From positions 6,980,501 through 7,044,500 of the forward strand of contig NZ_CP112998.1 of the NCBI RefSeq assembly GCF_026625565.1: a stretch of DNA of 64,000 nt, given 5' to 3'. The notes beneath the pieces were generated by a model. The model was not told where the DNA came from. It made no database searches and worked only from the letters and a program-made list of their open reading frames with translations. Positions 17,858 to 26,189 of this stretch are shown here, piece by piece (positions within the stretch are counted from its first letter, which is position 1; the number at the start of each line of letters is the position of its first letter). Source of the stretch: Dyadobacter pollutisoli (lineage in GTDB: Bacteria > Bacteroidota > Bacteroidia > Cytophagales > Spirosomataceae). The position numbers were made by a program, and so were the translations under genes.

Positions 17858-17901
17858 CGGGTACGTACCCGTAAATATACTAACATATTTTTATTTACAA
17901 G
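17858..17901 (-). promoter_or_regulatory. Promoter with LacI-type operator at the start site
   Basis: On the minus strand a -33-like CTTG (17898-17901) is followed by an 18-base spacer and a -7 box TATATTTA (17872-17879). Immediately after it comes a perfect 14-base palindrome CGGGTACGTACCCG (17858-17871) with the central CG typical of LacI-family operators. The palindrome would cover the transcription start, the position for simple repression. The LacI gene lies next upstream. Operator assignment is inference from symmetry and position. Confidence 0.65.
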
Positions 17902-18007
17902 TTATTGCTTTAATTGTTTACAAAAAATTTTGTGAAATATTTTTTTGGTGCTAGTATCTATTGCGTAAAGACGAGATCGCGGTATTTGCCGGATGTGGGA
18001 TTGTTAC

Positions 18008-18216
18008 ATGCCTGACGGCATTTGAAAATTGAAATTCCTAGTGACGTGTTACCAATATTTCGTGCCTGACGGCACTTGGCGTTTTGGAATTTTGGCAGCG
18101 CTTTGCTTTGTTTCGCTACCCAATGTGTAGCGTCGAATTGTAGCAACTGCGAATCGCGTAGCGATAATATTGGTAGAATTATTCACCACACCTCATGTCC
18201 AAAATCGCGTAGCGAT
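18008..18216. repeat. Intergenic REP-like palindromes
   Basis: The 437-base gap between the LacI gene and the operon contains two kinds of short hairpin, each twice. ATGCC-TGAC-GGCAT (18008-18021) and GTGCC-TGAC-GGCAC (18062-18075) keep the TGAC loop while the arms co-vary. ATCGC-GTA-GCGAT occurs at 18153-18165 and 18204-18216, followed by a shared ATATTGGTAGAAT/ACATTGGCAGAAT tail. No ORF of note overlaps them. They resemble REP/BIME-type elements. Confidence 0.55.
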
Positions 18217-18246
18217 GTAACATTGGCAGAATGCTGACACCCCGAA

Positions 18247-19305
18247 TCAATTCTGATAAAACGCCTGATTTTCCTTTGTGATAATGTCAATGGGCATGAA
18301 ATGCACCTTGTCAACCGGTGCGCCTAATACCAATGTTTGATACAACGCCATCAATCCACGATAGCCTTGTTCTTCCGGTTTGTGACAGATCAGAAAATCG
18401 ATCAGGCCTTTTTTGAGAAACTCGATATTTTCCTTCAAGAAATCGTAGCCAATCAGCGATATGTCAGTCCTGTTACTCTTTTCCAGAAAAGAGGCGACCG
18501 AAAAAACGCGTGAATTGGTCACAAAAATGGCTTCGATATCATTGTGCTTATGTAAAACTTGCGTCAGGTCGCGGGTTACCGACAGACTATCCGTATCCTT
18601 AATGTCAATGCGGATGATTTCGCCGGGCAGGTTATGATCCTTAAAGTATGCGCGGAAACCTTCTTCGATCTGCGGGTAATTGTAGTTATCAATCTCTTTT
18701 GAGATGTTGACTACCAGTACTTTATGGTTTTCTTTCAGCCTGTACGTGAGCAATCTGGCACCGACGTAGCCGCTTTGGAATAAATGCGGACCAATGTAGC
18801 ACAGCTTGTCCTGGCCAGGAATGTCGGAATCGATGAATGTAAAAGGGATTTTGTGCTTGTGGCAGGCCTGTACAAATTGCCGTGACTCCTCGATGAAGGA
18901 AGGAGAGAGCAGGACTCCCTGAAAGTGTCCATCGAGGATCAGCGCGGCCTGTTCATTAAAAGACTTTTCACTATTCAGGTCGAAAAAGAATGTTTTTACC
19001 AATACGCCATACTTCCTGATCTCGGCTTCGGCTCGGACAACACCTTTCAGCGGCGCTTCCCAGAAATCAGTCTCTTCCGAAACACGAGGAATTAGTACCG
19101 CCAATGATATGATTTTTTTAGAAGCCAGCCGGCTCGCCAGAATATTGGGCTGGTAGTCAAGCTCCTTGATGATTTCAATGATCTTTTTCTTGGTTTTTTC
19201 TGAAACACCGGTCCGGTTGTGGATCACCCTGTCTACTGTTGCGATGGAAACATTGGCCCTTCGCGCTATTTCTTTTACCCCAAAATAGGTGTTGTCTTTC
19301 TCCAT
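18247..19305 (-). CDS. LacI-family transcriptional regulator
   Basis: The 352-residue protein has an N-terminal LacI HTH (VKEIARRANVSIATVDRVIHNRTGVSEKTKKKI) with the hinge-helix region (YQPNILASRLASKK). A periplasmic-binding-protein-like ligand domain follows (LAVLIPRVSEETDFWEAPLKGV to SLIGYDFLKENIEFLKKGLIDFLICHKPEEQGYRGL). It lies upstream of the amino-sugar/Gfo-Idh operon in the same direction, and a symmetric site lies at the operon promoter. It is therefore the likely specific repressor, relieved by a sugar ligand. The ligand domain is of the ribose-binding-like type and does not reveal which sugar. Confidence 0.9.
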   Translation of the reverse strand: MEKDNTYFGVKEIARRANVSIATVDRVIHNRTGVSEKTKKKIIEIIKELDYQPNILASRLASKKIISLAVLIPRVSEETDFWEAPLKGVVRAEAEIRKYGVLVKTFFFDLNSEKSFNEQAALILDGHFQGVLLSPSFIEESRQFVQACHKHKIPFTFIDSDIPGQDKLCYIGPHLFQSGYVGARLLTYRLKENHKVLVVNISKEIDNYNYPQIEEGFRAYFKDHNLPGEIIRIDIKDTDSLSVTRDLTQVLHKHNDIEAIFVTNSRVFSVASFLEKSNRTDISLIGYDFLKENIEFLKKGLIDFLICHKPEEQGYRGLMALYQTLVLGAPVDKVHFMPIDIITKENQAFYQN

Positions 19306-19596
19306 TCGGAAAGCTAAAATTTGAATGTCAAAATTTGTAAGTACTGCAAATGACTGTAATTCATTGGCGGTGCCCCTAATAAAGCGGTTTTACAATTCAT
19401 TTTACGGTTTCCTTTCTGATTTTTGGTTTTTTAATTTCTCAAAATGCATTGTAAACTACGGCCCATTCCGCAAAAGGAAAGGGATCTTAATTCTAATTTT
19501 AAACAAAACCCGAACTGGTAGTCTCGGGATTGAAATATTTGATAAATTTCCCGGATTGTCCGAACCGGATCTTTTATTCTAAACCAAAACCTTCAT

Positions 19597-21036
19597 ATGT
19601 TCCGATTACTTTCTGTGCTTTTTGTTTCGCTGTGCTTATGTGTTCTGATGAGTTTTCAATCTCAGAAGCCAGCTGCAAAAACGCCTAATATTGTTCTTTT
19701 CTTTATCGATGACCTCGGTTATGGCGACTTGTCGGTCAATGGTGCATTGGGATACAAAACACCGAACCTCGATAAAATGGCTGCGGAAGGAACGCGGTTT
19801 ACCAATTTTATGGCGGCGCAGGCCGTGTGCAGCGCATCCCGTGCCGCATTATTGACGGGTTGTTATCCGAACCGCGTGGGGATTTCAGGTGCATTGGGGC
19901 CTCAGTCAGCGGTTGGTCTTAGCCAAAAAGAAGAAACCATTGCCGAGCTGGTAAAAGCGCAGGGTTATGCGACTGGTATTTTTGGTAAATGGCATTTGGG
20001 AAGCGATGAGGAGTTTTTGCCGCTGCAACAAGGTTTCGACGAATACTATGGTGTGCCTTACTCACATGATATGTGGCCGTTGCATCCATGGCAGGAACGC
20101 GCAAAGTATCCACCGCTACATTGGATTGATGGTAACAAGCCAGGCAAAGAGATCAAAAACCTGGAAGACGCCAGTGAACTGACACCAACCATCACCGAGC
20201 ATGCGGTTGCATTTATCAAGAAAAACAAGAACAAGCCATTCTTTATGTACGTGCCGCATCCGTTGCCGCACGTTCCTTTGGCAGCTTCGGCTAAGTTTAA
20301 AGGTAAAAGCGAGCGCGGGATCTTCGGAGATGTGCTGATGGAACTCGACTGGTCGGTAGGGGAGATTATGAAAGAGCTGAAAGCCCAAGGCCTTGACCAG
20401 AATACATTGGTGATTTTTACGAGTGACAATGGCCCGTGGCTGAACTATGGTGACCATGCAGGCTCATCGGGCGGTTTCCGTGAAGGAAAAGGAACGTCAT
20501 TTGAAGGCGGGCAGCGTGAGCCTTGTATTATGCGCTGGCCAGGCGTTGTACCCGCCGGCAGGGTTTCCAATAAGCTTTTGTCTACCATTGATATCCTTCC
20601 AACCATTGCCAAACTTACAGGAGCAAAGTTGCCGAAAGAGAAAATAGACGGTATCGAGTTCACCGACTTGCTGAAAGGCGACGATACGAAGACCCCACGT
20701 GAAAATTTCCTTTACTACTACCGGAAAAATAGCCTCGAAGCTGTCAGAAAGCACGACTGGAAACTGGTATTCGCACATCCCGGCCGTACTTATGAAGGAT
20801 CGCTGCCAGGCAAGAATGGGCAGCCGGGCCCAAGTCCCGAGGATCATGATTTCCCAAAAGCATTGTATAACCTCGCACGTGACCCAGGCGAGCGGTATAA
20901 TGTATTAGAACAAAATCCTGAGATCGTGGCGGAGCTGGAAAAAATAGCGGATGCGGCAAGGGAGGATCTGGGTGACGATTTGCAGAAGCGCGAGGGGAAA
21001 AATAATCGCCCCGCCGGACAAGCCTCGAGGAAGTAA
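19597..21036 (+). CDS. Secreted arylsulfatase-type sulfatase
   Basis: The 479-residue protein has a signal peptide (MFRLLSVLFVSLCLCVLMSF). Its alkaline-phosphatase-fold metal site is FFIDDLGYGD, and its catalytic signature AVCSASRAALLTG has Cys78, the residue converted to formylglycine, and Arg82. Further motifs are GIFGKWHLGSD and VIFTSDNGPW. It should hydrolyse sulfate esters in the periplasm after maturation by an anSME; no maturase gene lies in the window. It sits divergent from the LacI gene beside an amino-sugar operon, which suggests sulfated glycans as substrate (inference). Confidence 0.92.
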   Translation: MFRLLSVLFVSLCLCVLMSFQSQKPAAKTPNIVLFFIDDLGYGDLSVNGALGYKTPNLDKMAAEGTRFTNFMAAQAVCSASRAALLTGCYPNRVGISGALGPQSAVGLSQKEETIAELVKAQGYATGIFGKWHLGSDEEFLPLQQGFDEYYGVPYSHDMWPLHPWQERAKYPPLHWIDGNKPGKEIKNLEDASELTPTITEHAVAFIKKNKNKPFFMYVPHPLPHVPLAASAKFKGKSERGIFGDVLMELDWSVGEIMKELKAQGLDQNTLVIFTSDNGPWLNYGDHAGSSGGFREGKGTSFEGGQREPCIMRWPGVVPAGRVSNKLLSTIDILPTIAKLTGAKLPKEKIDGIEFTDLLKGDDTKTPRENFLYYYRKNSLEAVRKHDWKLVFAHPGRTYEGSLPGKNGQPGPSPEDHDFPKALYNLARDPGERYNVLEQNPEIVAELEKIADAAREDLGDDLQKREGKNNRPAGQASRK

Positions 21037-21139
21037 CGAGTGGTAATTCGCTGATCCTTAATTCCCGATCATGAGAAATTGGAATTATTTTCAATTTGTC
21101 ACGATCGGGACCTTGCTTGTTTGATTTTATTCTCCTTAT

Positions 21140-21171
21140 TTTGTCTATCAACTTAGTAGACTATAAGATTG
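21140..21171 (+). promoter_or_regulatory. Promoter with embedded inverted-repeat operator, upstream of sulfatase 2
   Basis: TTTG (21140-21143), a 20-base spacer and TAAGATTG (21164-21171) match the Bacteroidota -33/-7 pattern. The spacer contains GTCTATCAACTTAGTAGAC, an imperfect inverted repeat with arms GTCTA/TAGAC and inner AA/TT. The same TTTGTCTATCAA...AGTAnACTA arrangement occurs at 27232. This position would let a repressor block RNA polymerase directly. Which regulator binds is unknown; the arrangement recalls Rrf2-type operators (inference). Confidence 0.6.
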
Positions 21172-21199
21172 CTTTTAATCTCAAAGAATAAGTAGTGTC

Positions 21200-21300
21200 T
21201 GCTTCTGATACCCTAATGAACAGCCCGGTCCGACTTGCGGGAATTTTCGGTGGTTGTCAATTCAGGCGGTCGTCTGGGCTGTCGTAGGGTATCAGAAGCA
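21200..21300 (+). ncRNA. Structured leader element, copy 1
   Basis: A 101-base segment folds into a long interrupted hairpin. The outer stem has 16 perfect pairs (21200-21215 with 21285-21300, GCTTCTGATACCCTA pairing with TAGGGTATCAGAAGC). An inner stem ACAGCCC/GGGCTGT pairs 21220-21226 with 21276-21282, then CGAC/GTCG, then GAATT/AATTC (21241-21245 with 21259-21263). The apical loop is TTCGGTGGTTGTC. The same loop and layout recur at 27449. It lies between a promoter and the sulfatase start at 21466. A 23-codon ORF (21216-21287) runs through it but has no counterpart start in copy 2. I recognise no known riboswitch class. Confidence 0.6.
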
Positions 21301-21465
21301 AAGATACCCGTCAAATCTGCTTTTTCTCCTCTGCCGGTCAACAGAATGTGTGTTAACCGCGTCTCCAAAACAAAAAATATGCTTTTAAAGCTCGGAACTT
21401 AGCTTTTTACAAGTAATCTTGCGGTTTCAATGCCTTTTGGAACTGTATCAACTGAGTAAGTACAA

Positions 21466-22911
21466 ATGAAGATATATATTTCATTGCTAGTCTGCCTTTT
21501 ACCTTTTGTTGGTGGAAATGTCGTGATGGCGCAGGCTCCCAAGGCGGCACGCCCGAATATCATTTTTATTCTTGCAGATGATCTCGGATATGGTGATGTA
21601 GGTTTTAATGGACAGAAGCTGGTAAAAACACCTAATATTGACAAGCTGGCGAGAGAAGGGATGATTTTTAGCCAGTTTTACGCCGGTACTTCTGTTTGTG
21701 CTCCTTCGCGGTCGTCTTTGCTGAGTGGCCAGCATACGGGACATACTTACATCAGAGGAAATAAGAGCGTGGAGCCCGAGGGGCAGCAGCCTATCGCGGA
21801 TTCTGTGGTAACCGTAGCCGAAGTTTTAAAAAAAGCGGGTTATGCCACTGCTGCTTTTGGTAAATGGGGCCTGGGGCCGGTAGGTTCGGAAGGCGAGCCG
21901 GGCAAGCAGGGTTTCGATCGGTTTTACGGATACAATTGCCAGAGCCTTGCGCACCGCTACTACCCGAACCACCTTTGGGATAACCAGACAAAAATAGTTC
22001 TTGAGGCCAATAAAAACCTCATGTATAGCAAAGAGTATGCACCCGATCTGATCCAGAAACAAGCGTTGAGCTTTGTAAACAGCCAGGACGGAAAGCAGCC
22101 GTTTTTCCTCTTTTTGCCTTACATTCTCCCGCATGCCGAGCTGCTTGTTCCCGATGACAGCCTTTTTCAATACTATAAAGGAAAATTTGAAGAAAGGCCC
22201 TACCGAGGGGCTGACTACGGTCCCAAAGCCACGGATGGCGGATACACTTCACAGGAGTTTCCCCGCGCGACATTCGCAGCCATGGTTGCCCGTCTGGACC
22301 TGTATGTAGGCCAGGTAATGGAAAAATTGAAAGAAAAAGGCCTGGATAAGAACACATTGGTGATCTTTACCAGCGACAATGGTCCTCACATTGAAGGAGG
22401 CGCGGATCCTAAATTTTTTAATAGCAGCGGTGGGCTGAGAGGCGTAAAGCGCGACTTGTACGAAGGAGGGATAAGGGAACCTTTTGCAGCACGCTGGCCA
22501 GGGGTGATCAAGCCGGGGAGCAAGAATGATTTCATCGGGGCGTTCTGGGACATATTGCCCACGTTTGCCGAGCTGGCTAATATAGCAGCACCCCGCAATA
22601 TTGACGGCATCCCTTTCACAGATGCGCTGAAAGGCAAAGTAACTCAGAAAAAGCATGATTATTTGTATTGGGAGTTCCACGAGCAGGGCGGCAGGCAGGC
22701 TGTACGTCAGGGAAACTGGAAGGCTGTACGGCTTAAAGCTGCCGGTAATCCTGATGGTCTCGTTGAATTATACGACCTCTCCAAGGACCCGCGCGAAACG
22801 ACCAATGTAACCCCGCAATTTCCTGAAAAAGCGAAAGAATTGGGGCAAATTATGAATAAAGCCCATATATCCTCTTCAATTTTTCCCTTCGGAAGCCTGG
22901 CTACGAATTAG
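21466..22911 (+). CDS. Secreted sulfatase
   Basis: The 481-residue protein has a signal peptide (MKIYISLLVCLLPFVGGNVVMAQ). FILADDLGYGD gives the metal ligands, the catalytic signature is TSVCAPSRSSLLSGQHTGH with Cys78 (formylglycine site) and Arg82, and AAFGKWGLGPVG and VIFTSDNGPHIEGG follow. It is only moderately similar to the sulfatase at 19597, so it is a different subfamily rather than a recent duplicate. Its 429-base upstream region holds its own promoter, operator and structured leader, so it is regulated separately, possibly by sulfur supply. A hairpin terminator follows. Confidence 0.92.
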   Translation: MKIYISLLVCLLPFVGGNVVMAQAPKAARPNIIFILADDLGYGDVGFNGQKLVKTPNIDKLAREGMIFSQFYAGTSVCAPSRSSLLSGQHTGHTYIRGNKSVEPEGQQPIADSVVTVAEVLKKAGYATAAFGKWGLGPVGSEGEPGKQGFDRFYGYNCQSLAHRYYPNHLWDNQTKIVLEANKNLMYSKEYAPDLIQKQALSFVNSQDGKQPFFLFLPYILPHAELLVPDDSLFQYYKGKFEERPYRGADYGPKATDGGYTSQEFPRATFAAMVARLDLYVGQVMEKLKEKGLDKNTLVIFTSDNGPHIEGGADPKFFNSSGGLRGVKRDLYEGGIREPFAARWPGVIKPGSKNDFIGAFWDILPTFAELANIAAPRNIDGIPFTDALKGKVTQKKHDYLYWEFHEQGGRQAVRQGNWKAVRLKAAGNPDGLVELYDLSKDPRETTNVTPQFPEKAKELGQIMNKAHISSSIFPFGSLATN

Positions 22912-22925
22912 ACGAAACGAAACGA

Positions 22926-22961
22926 AACTTGCCAAGTCTCCCAGACTTGGTAAGTTTTTTT
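22926..22961. terminator. Bidirectional hairpin terminator
   Basis: AACTTGCCAAGTCT pairs with AGACTTGGTAAGTT around a 3-base loop, followed by a run of T (to 22961). It lies between the convergent sulfatase and response-regulator genes and overlaps the stop codon of the latter. It belongs to the AACTTGCC-type hairpin family found at several gene ends in this window. Confidence 0.8.
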
Positions 22962-23577
22962 ATATCAAACCCAATCCAGCAGCCAGCTTAATCAATGAAG
23001 CTGTATTCGATACTTCAAACTTCATTAACAGGTTCTGTCGGTGACTATTGACTGTGGTGACGCTTATAAAAAGCTGATCGGCGATCTGTGGATTAGTGAG
23101 GCCTTCGGCAATTAATAGCAACACTTCTTTCTCTCTGCGGGTCAGAAAGGGAACGGTTTTCGGGGTAGGAGAGGATGCACTCTGGTCAAAATTCACGTTC
23201 ATGAAATATCCACCGGCCTGGACCTGCTGAATGGCTTCCAGGATTTCCTCCTTACTCGAACTTTTGATCAGATAACCCGAAGCACCATTCTGGATCATGC
23301 GCGACACATAAGCGCGCTCACTGAATGTGCTTAATGCCAGTGTTTTAACATCTGGAAACTGCTCTTTTACTTTTTTGCAAAGCTCAATTCCGCTGATATC
23401 GGGCAGGTTAATGTCCAGGAAAGCAATGTCGACTTCGTTGCTCTTCAAAAATGCAATCGCATCGATCGCATTGGAAGCTGTGCCGGCCATAGTTATGCCC
23501 TCGCTGTCGGACAGTAGTGATTTTAATCCTTCCAAAACCAATGGATGATCATCTACGATCAGGATTCTTACGCTCAT
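22960..23577 (-). CDS. NarL/LuxR-type response regulator
   Basis: The 205-residue protein has an N-terminal receiver domain (VRILIVDDHPLVLEG; phospho-acceptor Asp55 in IAFLDINLPD; conserved Lys in GYLIKSSSKEE). A C-terminal LuxR-type HTH follows (LTRREKEVLLLIAEGLTNPQIADQLFISVTTVNSHRQNLLMKF). It lies 53 bases after the TPR histidine kinase on the same strand and is its cognate regulator by position. Targets cannot be read from the sequence. Confidence 0.93.
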   Translation of the reverse strand: MSVRILIVDDHPLVLEGLKSLLSDSEGITMAGTASNAIDAIAFLKSNEVDIAFLDINLPDISGIELCKKVKEQFPDVKTLALSTFSERAYVSRMIQNGASGYLIKSSSKEEILEAIQQVQAGGYFMNVNFDQSASSPTPKTVPFLTRREKEVLLLIAEGLTNPQIADQLFISVTTVNSHRQNLLMKFEVSNTASLIKLAAGLGLI

Positions 23578-23630
23578 ACGAAGTTTTTTAAGGGTATGTC
23601 ATTTATATTTTCAGACCAAACGCAGGATTG

Positions 23631-25559
23631 TTAAACCACAATCTCTACCAAAACAGAAGTTCCTTCGTCTGGTTTGGATTGAATGTCCAGCTTGCCGTTC
23701 AGGTAATCCACACGTGCCTGCACATTTCGCATTCCCGCGCCTTTGTTCTGATCGAGTATGCTTACGTCGAAACCTTTTCCATTGTCTTCCACGGTAAGGC
23801 TGACATTGTTTTCAACCCAGGTTAGCTGCACGTGAGCTTCGGTTGCTTCTGCATATTTCAGCACATTATTGAGCAATTCCTGCACAACACGGTAAAGTAC
23901 GACCTCCACAGATGAGTCGAGACGTTTGTCGAAACCGAAATCCTGCATAATTACTTTTAACTGACCCGAAGCGCTGATGCCTTCGCAAAAGTCATTGAGA
24001 GCGTCTATCAGTCCAAAGCGTACCAGTGTTTCCGGCATCATGCTATGTGCCACCCGGCGCATCTCGCTGATCGCGCCGTCCAATTGTGTGAGAGCCCTGG
24101 TAAAGGTCATAGCGCTTTCCTCGGGCAGAATTACATTTCCTTTCACGGAATTTAAAGTTAATTTAATACCTGATAATAGTCCTCCCAGCCCGTCGTGCAA
24201 ATCACGCGCCACGCGGGTACGTTCTTCTTCCTGGCCTTTCAAAATGGAGTTGGTGGCGACCAATTGTTTTTCCTGCTGCAGCTGCTGAACCTCCTTGTCA
24301 GCGATACGTTTCCGGATGATAATGTTTCTGTAAGCCAGCACCGATATGAGCGCCAAAGCAATAAGGCCCGCTATTAATCCATAAATGAGTGTGTTTCGTG
24401 TTTGTTTTTCCTTTTCAAGCGTTACGATCTGCTTTTCCTTTTGTGCGGTAAGGTATTTGGCGTCAAGCTCTTGCAGCTGTTTTTGTATGTCTATGCCCTG
24501 AATGGAGTCGTTCATGATGGTATATTTCATGAGGTAATCGTAGGCGGCCTTATAGTTGTTTTTTCGGGCAAGGTCAGTCGCGTAGTCTTCATAAAGCTCT
24601 ACCAAATGATCGGTCATTTCATTGGCCTCGGCAATTTTAAGGGCTTCTTCCGTGTATTTGGCGGAAAGTTCCGGCTGGTTAGTATCTTCGGCCAAATACA
24701 TCAGCGTTTTCAGGCATTCCATTTCCAGGAAAACATTCCCTGTTTTTCTCGCCAGTTCCAGCCCTTTTTCCCCAAACTCTTTTGCTTTGTCAAGATTTTT
24801 AAGTTTCCGATTCGTACGTGAGAGTCCCGCATAGCCCTGTATCACGAAAACATCAGACTTAATTTTTTGCGCAATGGCAAGGCCTTCACTGAAATGCGCC
24901 AGCCCTTTCGGATAATCTTTGAGATTGAAATAGGACCCGCCAATGTTGGTAAGAATATCGGCCAATTGCAGGCTGTCCTTCACGGGCCTAGCCAGTGCCA
25001 ATGCTTTTTCTTTATATACCAATGCCTTATTAAACAAATTGGCATGCTCAAAAGCGGTTCCTATGCTGATATAAAGCCGTGGGAGGAATTCTTTCATTCC
25101 CAGTTTTTCAAACTGGTCCACAGAAAGTTGATAGTGTTTGATCGCTTCGAGGAAATTACCCAAATACACATAACTGGTTGCAATGTTGGCCTGGCTCTTG
25201 CCGATATTGACAGCGTGGTTCATTTCCCGCGCAATGACCAGGCTTTCTTTGTTCAATTTTAGACCCTGATCAAACTTACCCTGTAAATTGAGGATATAGG
25301 TGTAATTGGAACGGAACTTAAATTTTCCGGTAAGGTAATTCAGTTTATCGCTCAACGCACCGGCCTTGAGATAATATTTGGCAGCACTATCCAGATTCTG
25401 GTTTTCGTGGTACTGGCCATATTCAATGTAGGCGAGTACGCGGTTGGTATCTTCCTTGCTGGCCTGTATACGTTTCAGAATTGCATTCACGTCTACGCTC
25501 TGAGCAGAAGCACTGGCATATAACAATACAAGCAATGATATTCTTAAAAAAAAATTCAT
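23631..25559 (-). CDS. TPR-containing sensor histidine kinase
   Basis: The 642-residue protein has a signal sequence (MNFFLRISLLVLLYASASAQ). A periplasmic TPR array spans about residues 35-345 (LANIATSYVYLGNF-, LTNIGGSYFNLKDY- and GYAGLSRTNRKLKN-type repeats), and a coiled segment leads to one membrane helix (about 391-412, LIYGLIAGLIALALISVLAY). A HisKA_3-type kinase follows, with phospho-His455 in VARDLHDGLGG and an ATPase domain (ELLNNVLKYAEATE, VEDNGKGFD, GAGMRNVQARV). This NarX/DesK-type kinase should phosphorylate the LuxR-type regulator encoded next. TPR sensors of this kind are common in Bacteroidota; the signal is unknown. Confidence 0.93.
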   Translation of the reverse strand: MNFFLRISLLVLLYASASAQSVDVNAILKRIQASKEDTNRVLAYIEYGQYHENQNLDSAAKYYLKAGALSDKLNYLTGKFKFRSNYTYILNLQGKFDQGLKLNKESLVIAREMNHAVNIGKSQANIATSYVYLGNFLEAIKHYQLSVDQFEKLGMKEFLPRLYISIGTAFEHANLFNKALVYKEKALALARPVKDSLQLADILTNIGGSYFNLKDYPKGLAHFSEGLAIAQKIKSDVFVIQGYAGLSRTNRKLKNLDKAKEFGEKGLELARKTGNVFLEMECLKTLMYLAEDTNQPELSAKYTEEALKIAEANEMTDHLVELYEDYATDLARKNNYKAAYDYLMKYTIMNDSIQGIDIQKQLQELDAKYLTAQKEKQIVTLEKEKQTRNTLIYGLIAGLIALALISVLAYRNIIIRKRIADKEVQQLQQEKQLVATNSILKGQEEERTRVARDLHDGLGGLLSGIKLTLNSVKGNVILPEESAMTFTRALTQLDGAISEMRRVAHSMMPETLVRFGLIDALNDFCEGISASGQLKVIMQDFGFDKRLDSSVEVVLYRVVQELLNNVLKYAEATEAHVQLTWVENNVSLTVEDNGKGFDVSILDQNKGAGMRNVQARVDYLNGKLDIQSKPDEGTSVLVEIVV

Positions 25560-25754
25560 GGTATCCGTGAGAGGAGTATGGGCTGGAAAATTACGGGTGT
25601 AAAATTCTGAAATAAAACCTTTTAATAATATCCTCTAAAAGCATGATTTTTCAAAAATCCTACTTTTGGAGGATTGATTGCCGCTTGCGGATGAGGCTAC
25701 CTTTGTCGGGTCAAAATGACAAAATCATCTCATCTATTTATTTTCAAATCAGCC

Positions 25755-26165
25755 ATGAAAAAAGTTCTTTTATTCTTATTTGTTACGACATTATTCTTCT
25801 CCTGCAAAGATGACAAGGACAAAGATCCTGCACCGGAGCTAAGCGCACAGGTAACCGGAAATTACAAAGTGACCAAACTAACGGTAAATGGTAAAGAGCA
25901 GCCGTTGGAACTGGCAAAAGCAGTTATCACAATACAACTGGAAAAATTTTCAGCAGAAGTAGTAACCGGGATAATGAAAGCGAAGATCGACGGTGTTTCC
26001 GAGCCGGATGAAGACCTGGGCACATTGAACCTGAAAAATGCAGGAAGTACCGGAATTGACATCTACGAAGGCACCCAGAAAGTGGGAAATCTCAAATCAG
26101 GTAAACTGACCGTGTTCATCGTACTTGACGGAGATGAAATCGAAATGATTGCCGACAAACAATAG
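25755..26165 (+). CDS. Small lipoprotein of unknown function
   Basis: From the ATG at 25755 the product is 136 residues with a lipoprotein signal (MKKVLLFLFVTTLFFSC). A Lys/Asp-rich linker (KDDKDKDPAPE) and a beta-rich domain follow (GNYKVTKLTVNGKEQPLE ... LTVFIVLDGDEIEMIAD), similar in style to the lipocalin-like lipoproteins of Bacteroidota. An upstream in-frame Met is less likely because it would bury the signal. A TACTTTTG -7 box lies at 25661-25668. It is probably co-transcribed with the next gene. Confidence 0.75.
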   Translation: MKKVLLFLFVTTLFFSCKDDKDKDPAPELSAQVTGNYKVTKLTVNGKEQPLELAKAVITIQLEKFSAEVVTGIMKAKIDGVSEPDEDLGTLNLKNAGSTGIDIYEGTQKVGNLKSGKLTVFIVLDGDEIEMIADKQ

Positions 26166-26189
26166 TACCTCTTTTATCAAATTATCGCC

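Noticed and set aside
21195..21287. Possible small peptide (IFGGCQF...) encoded within the first structured element
   Set aside because: The matching frame in the second copy has an in-frame stop just before the conserved segment and no start codon. Stems covary at the DNA level, so conservation is better explained by RNA structure.
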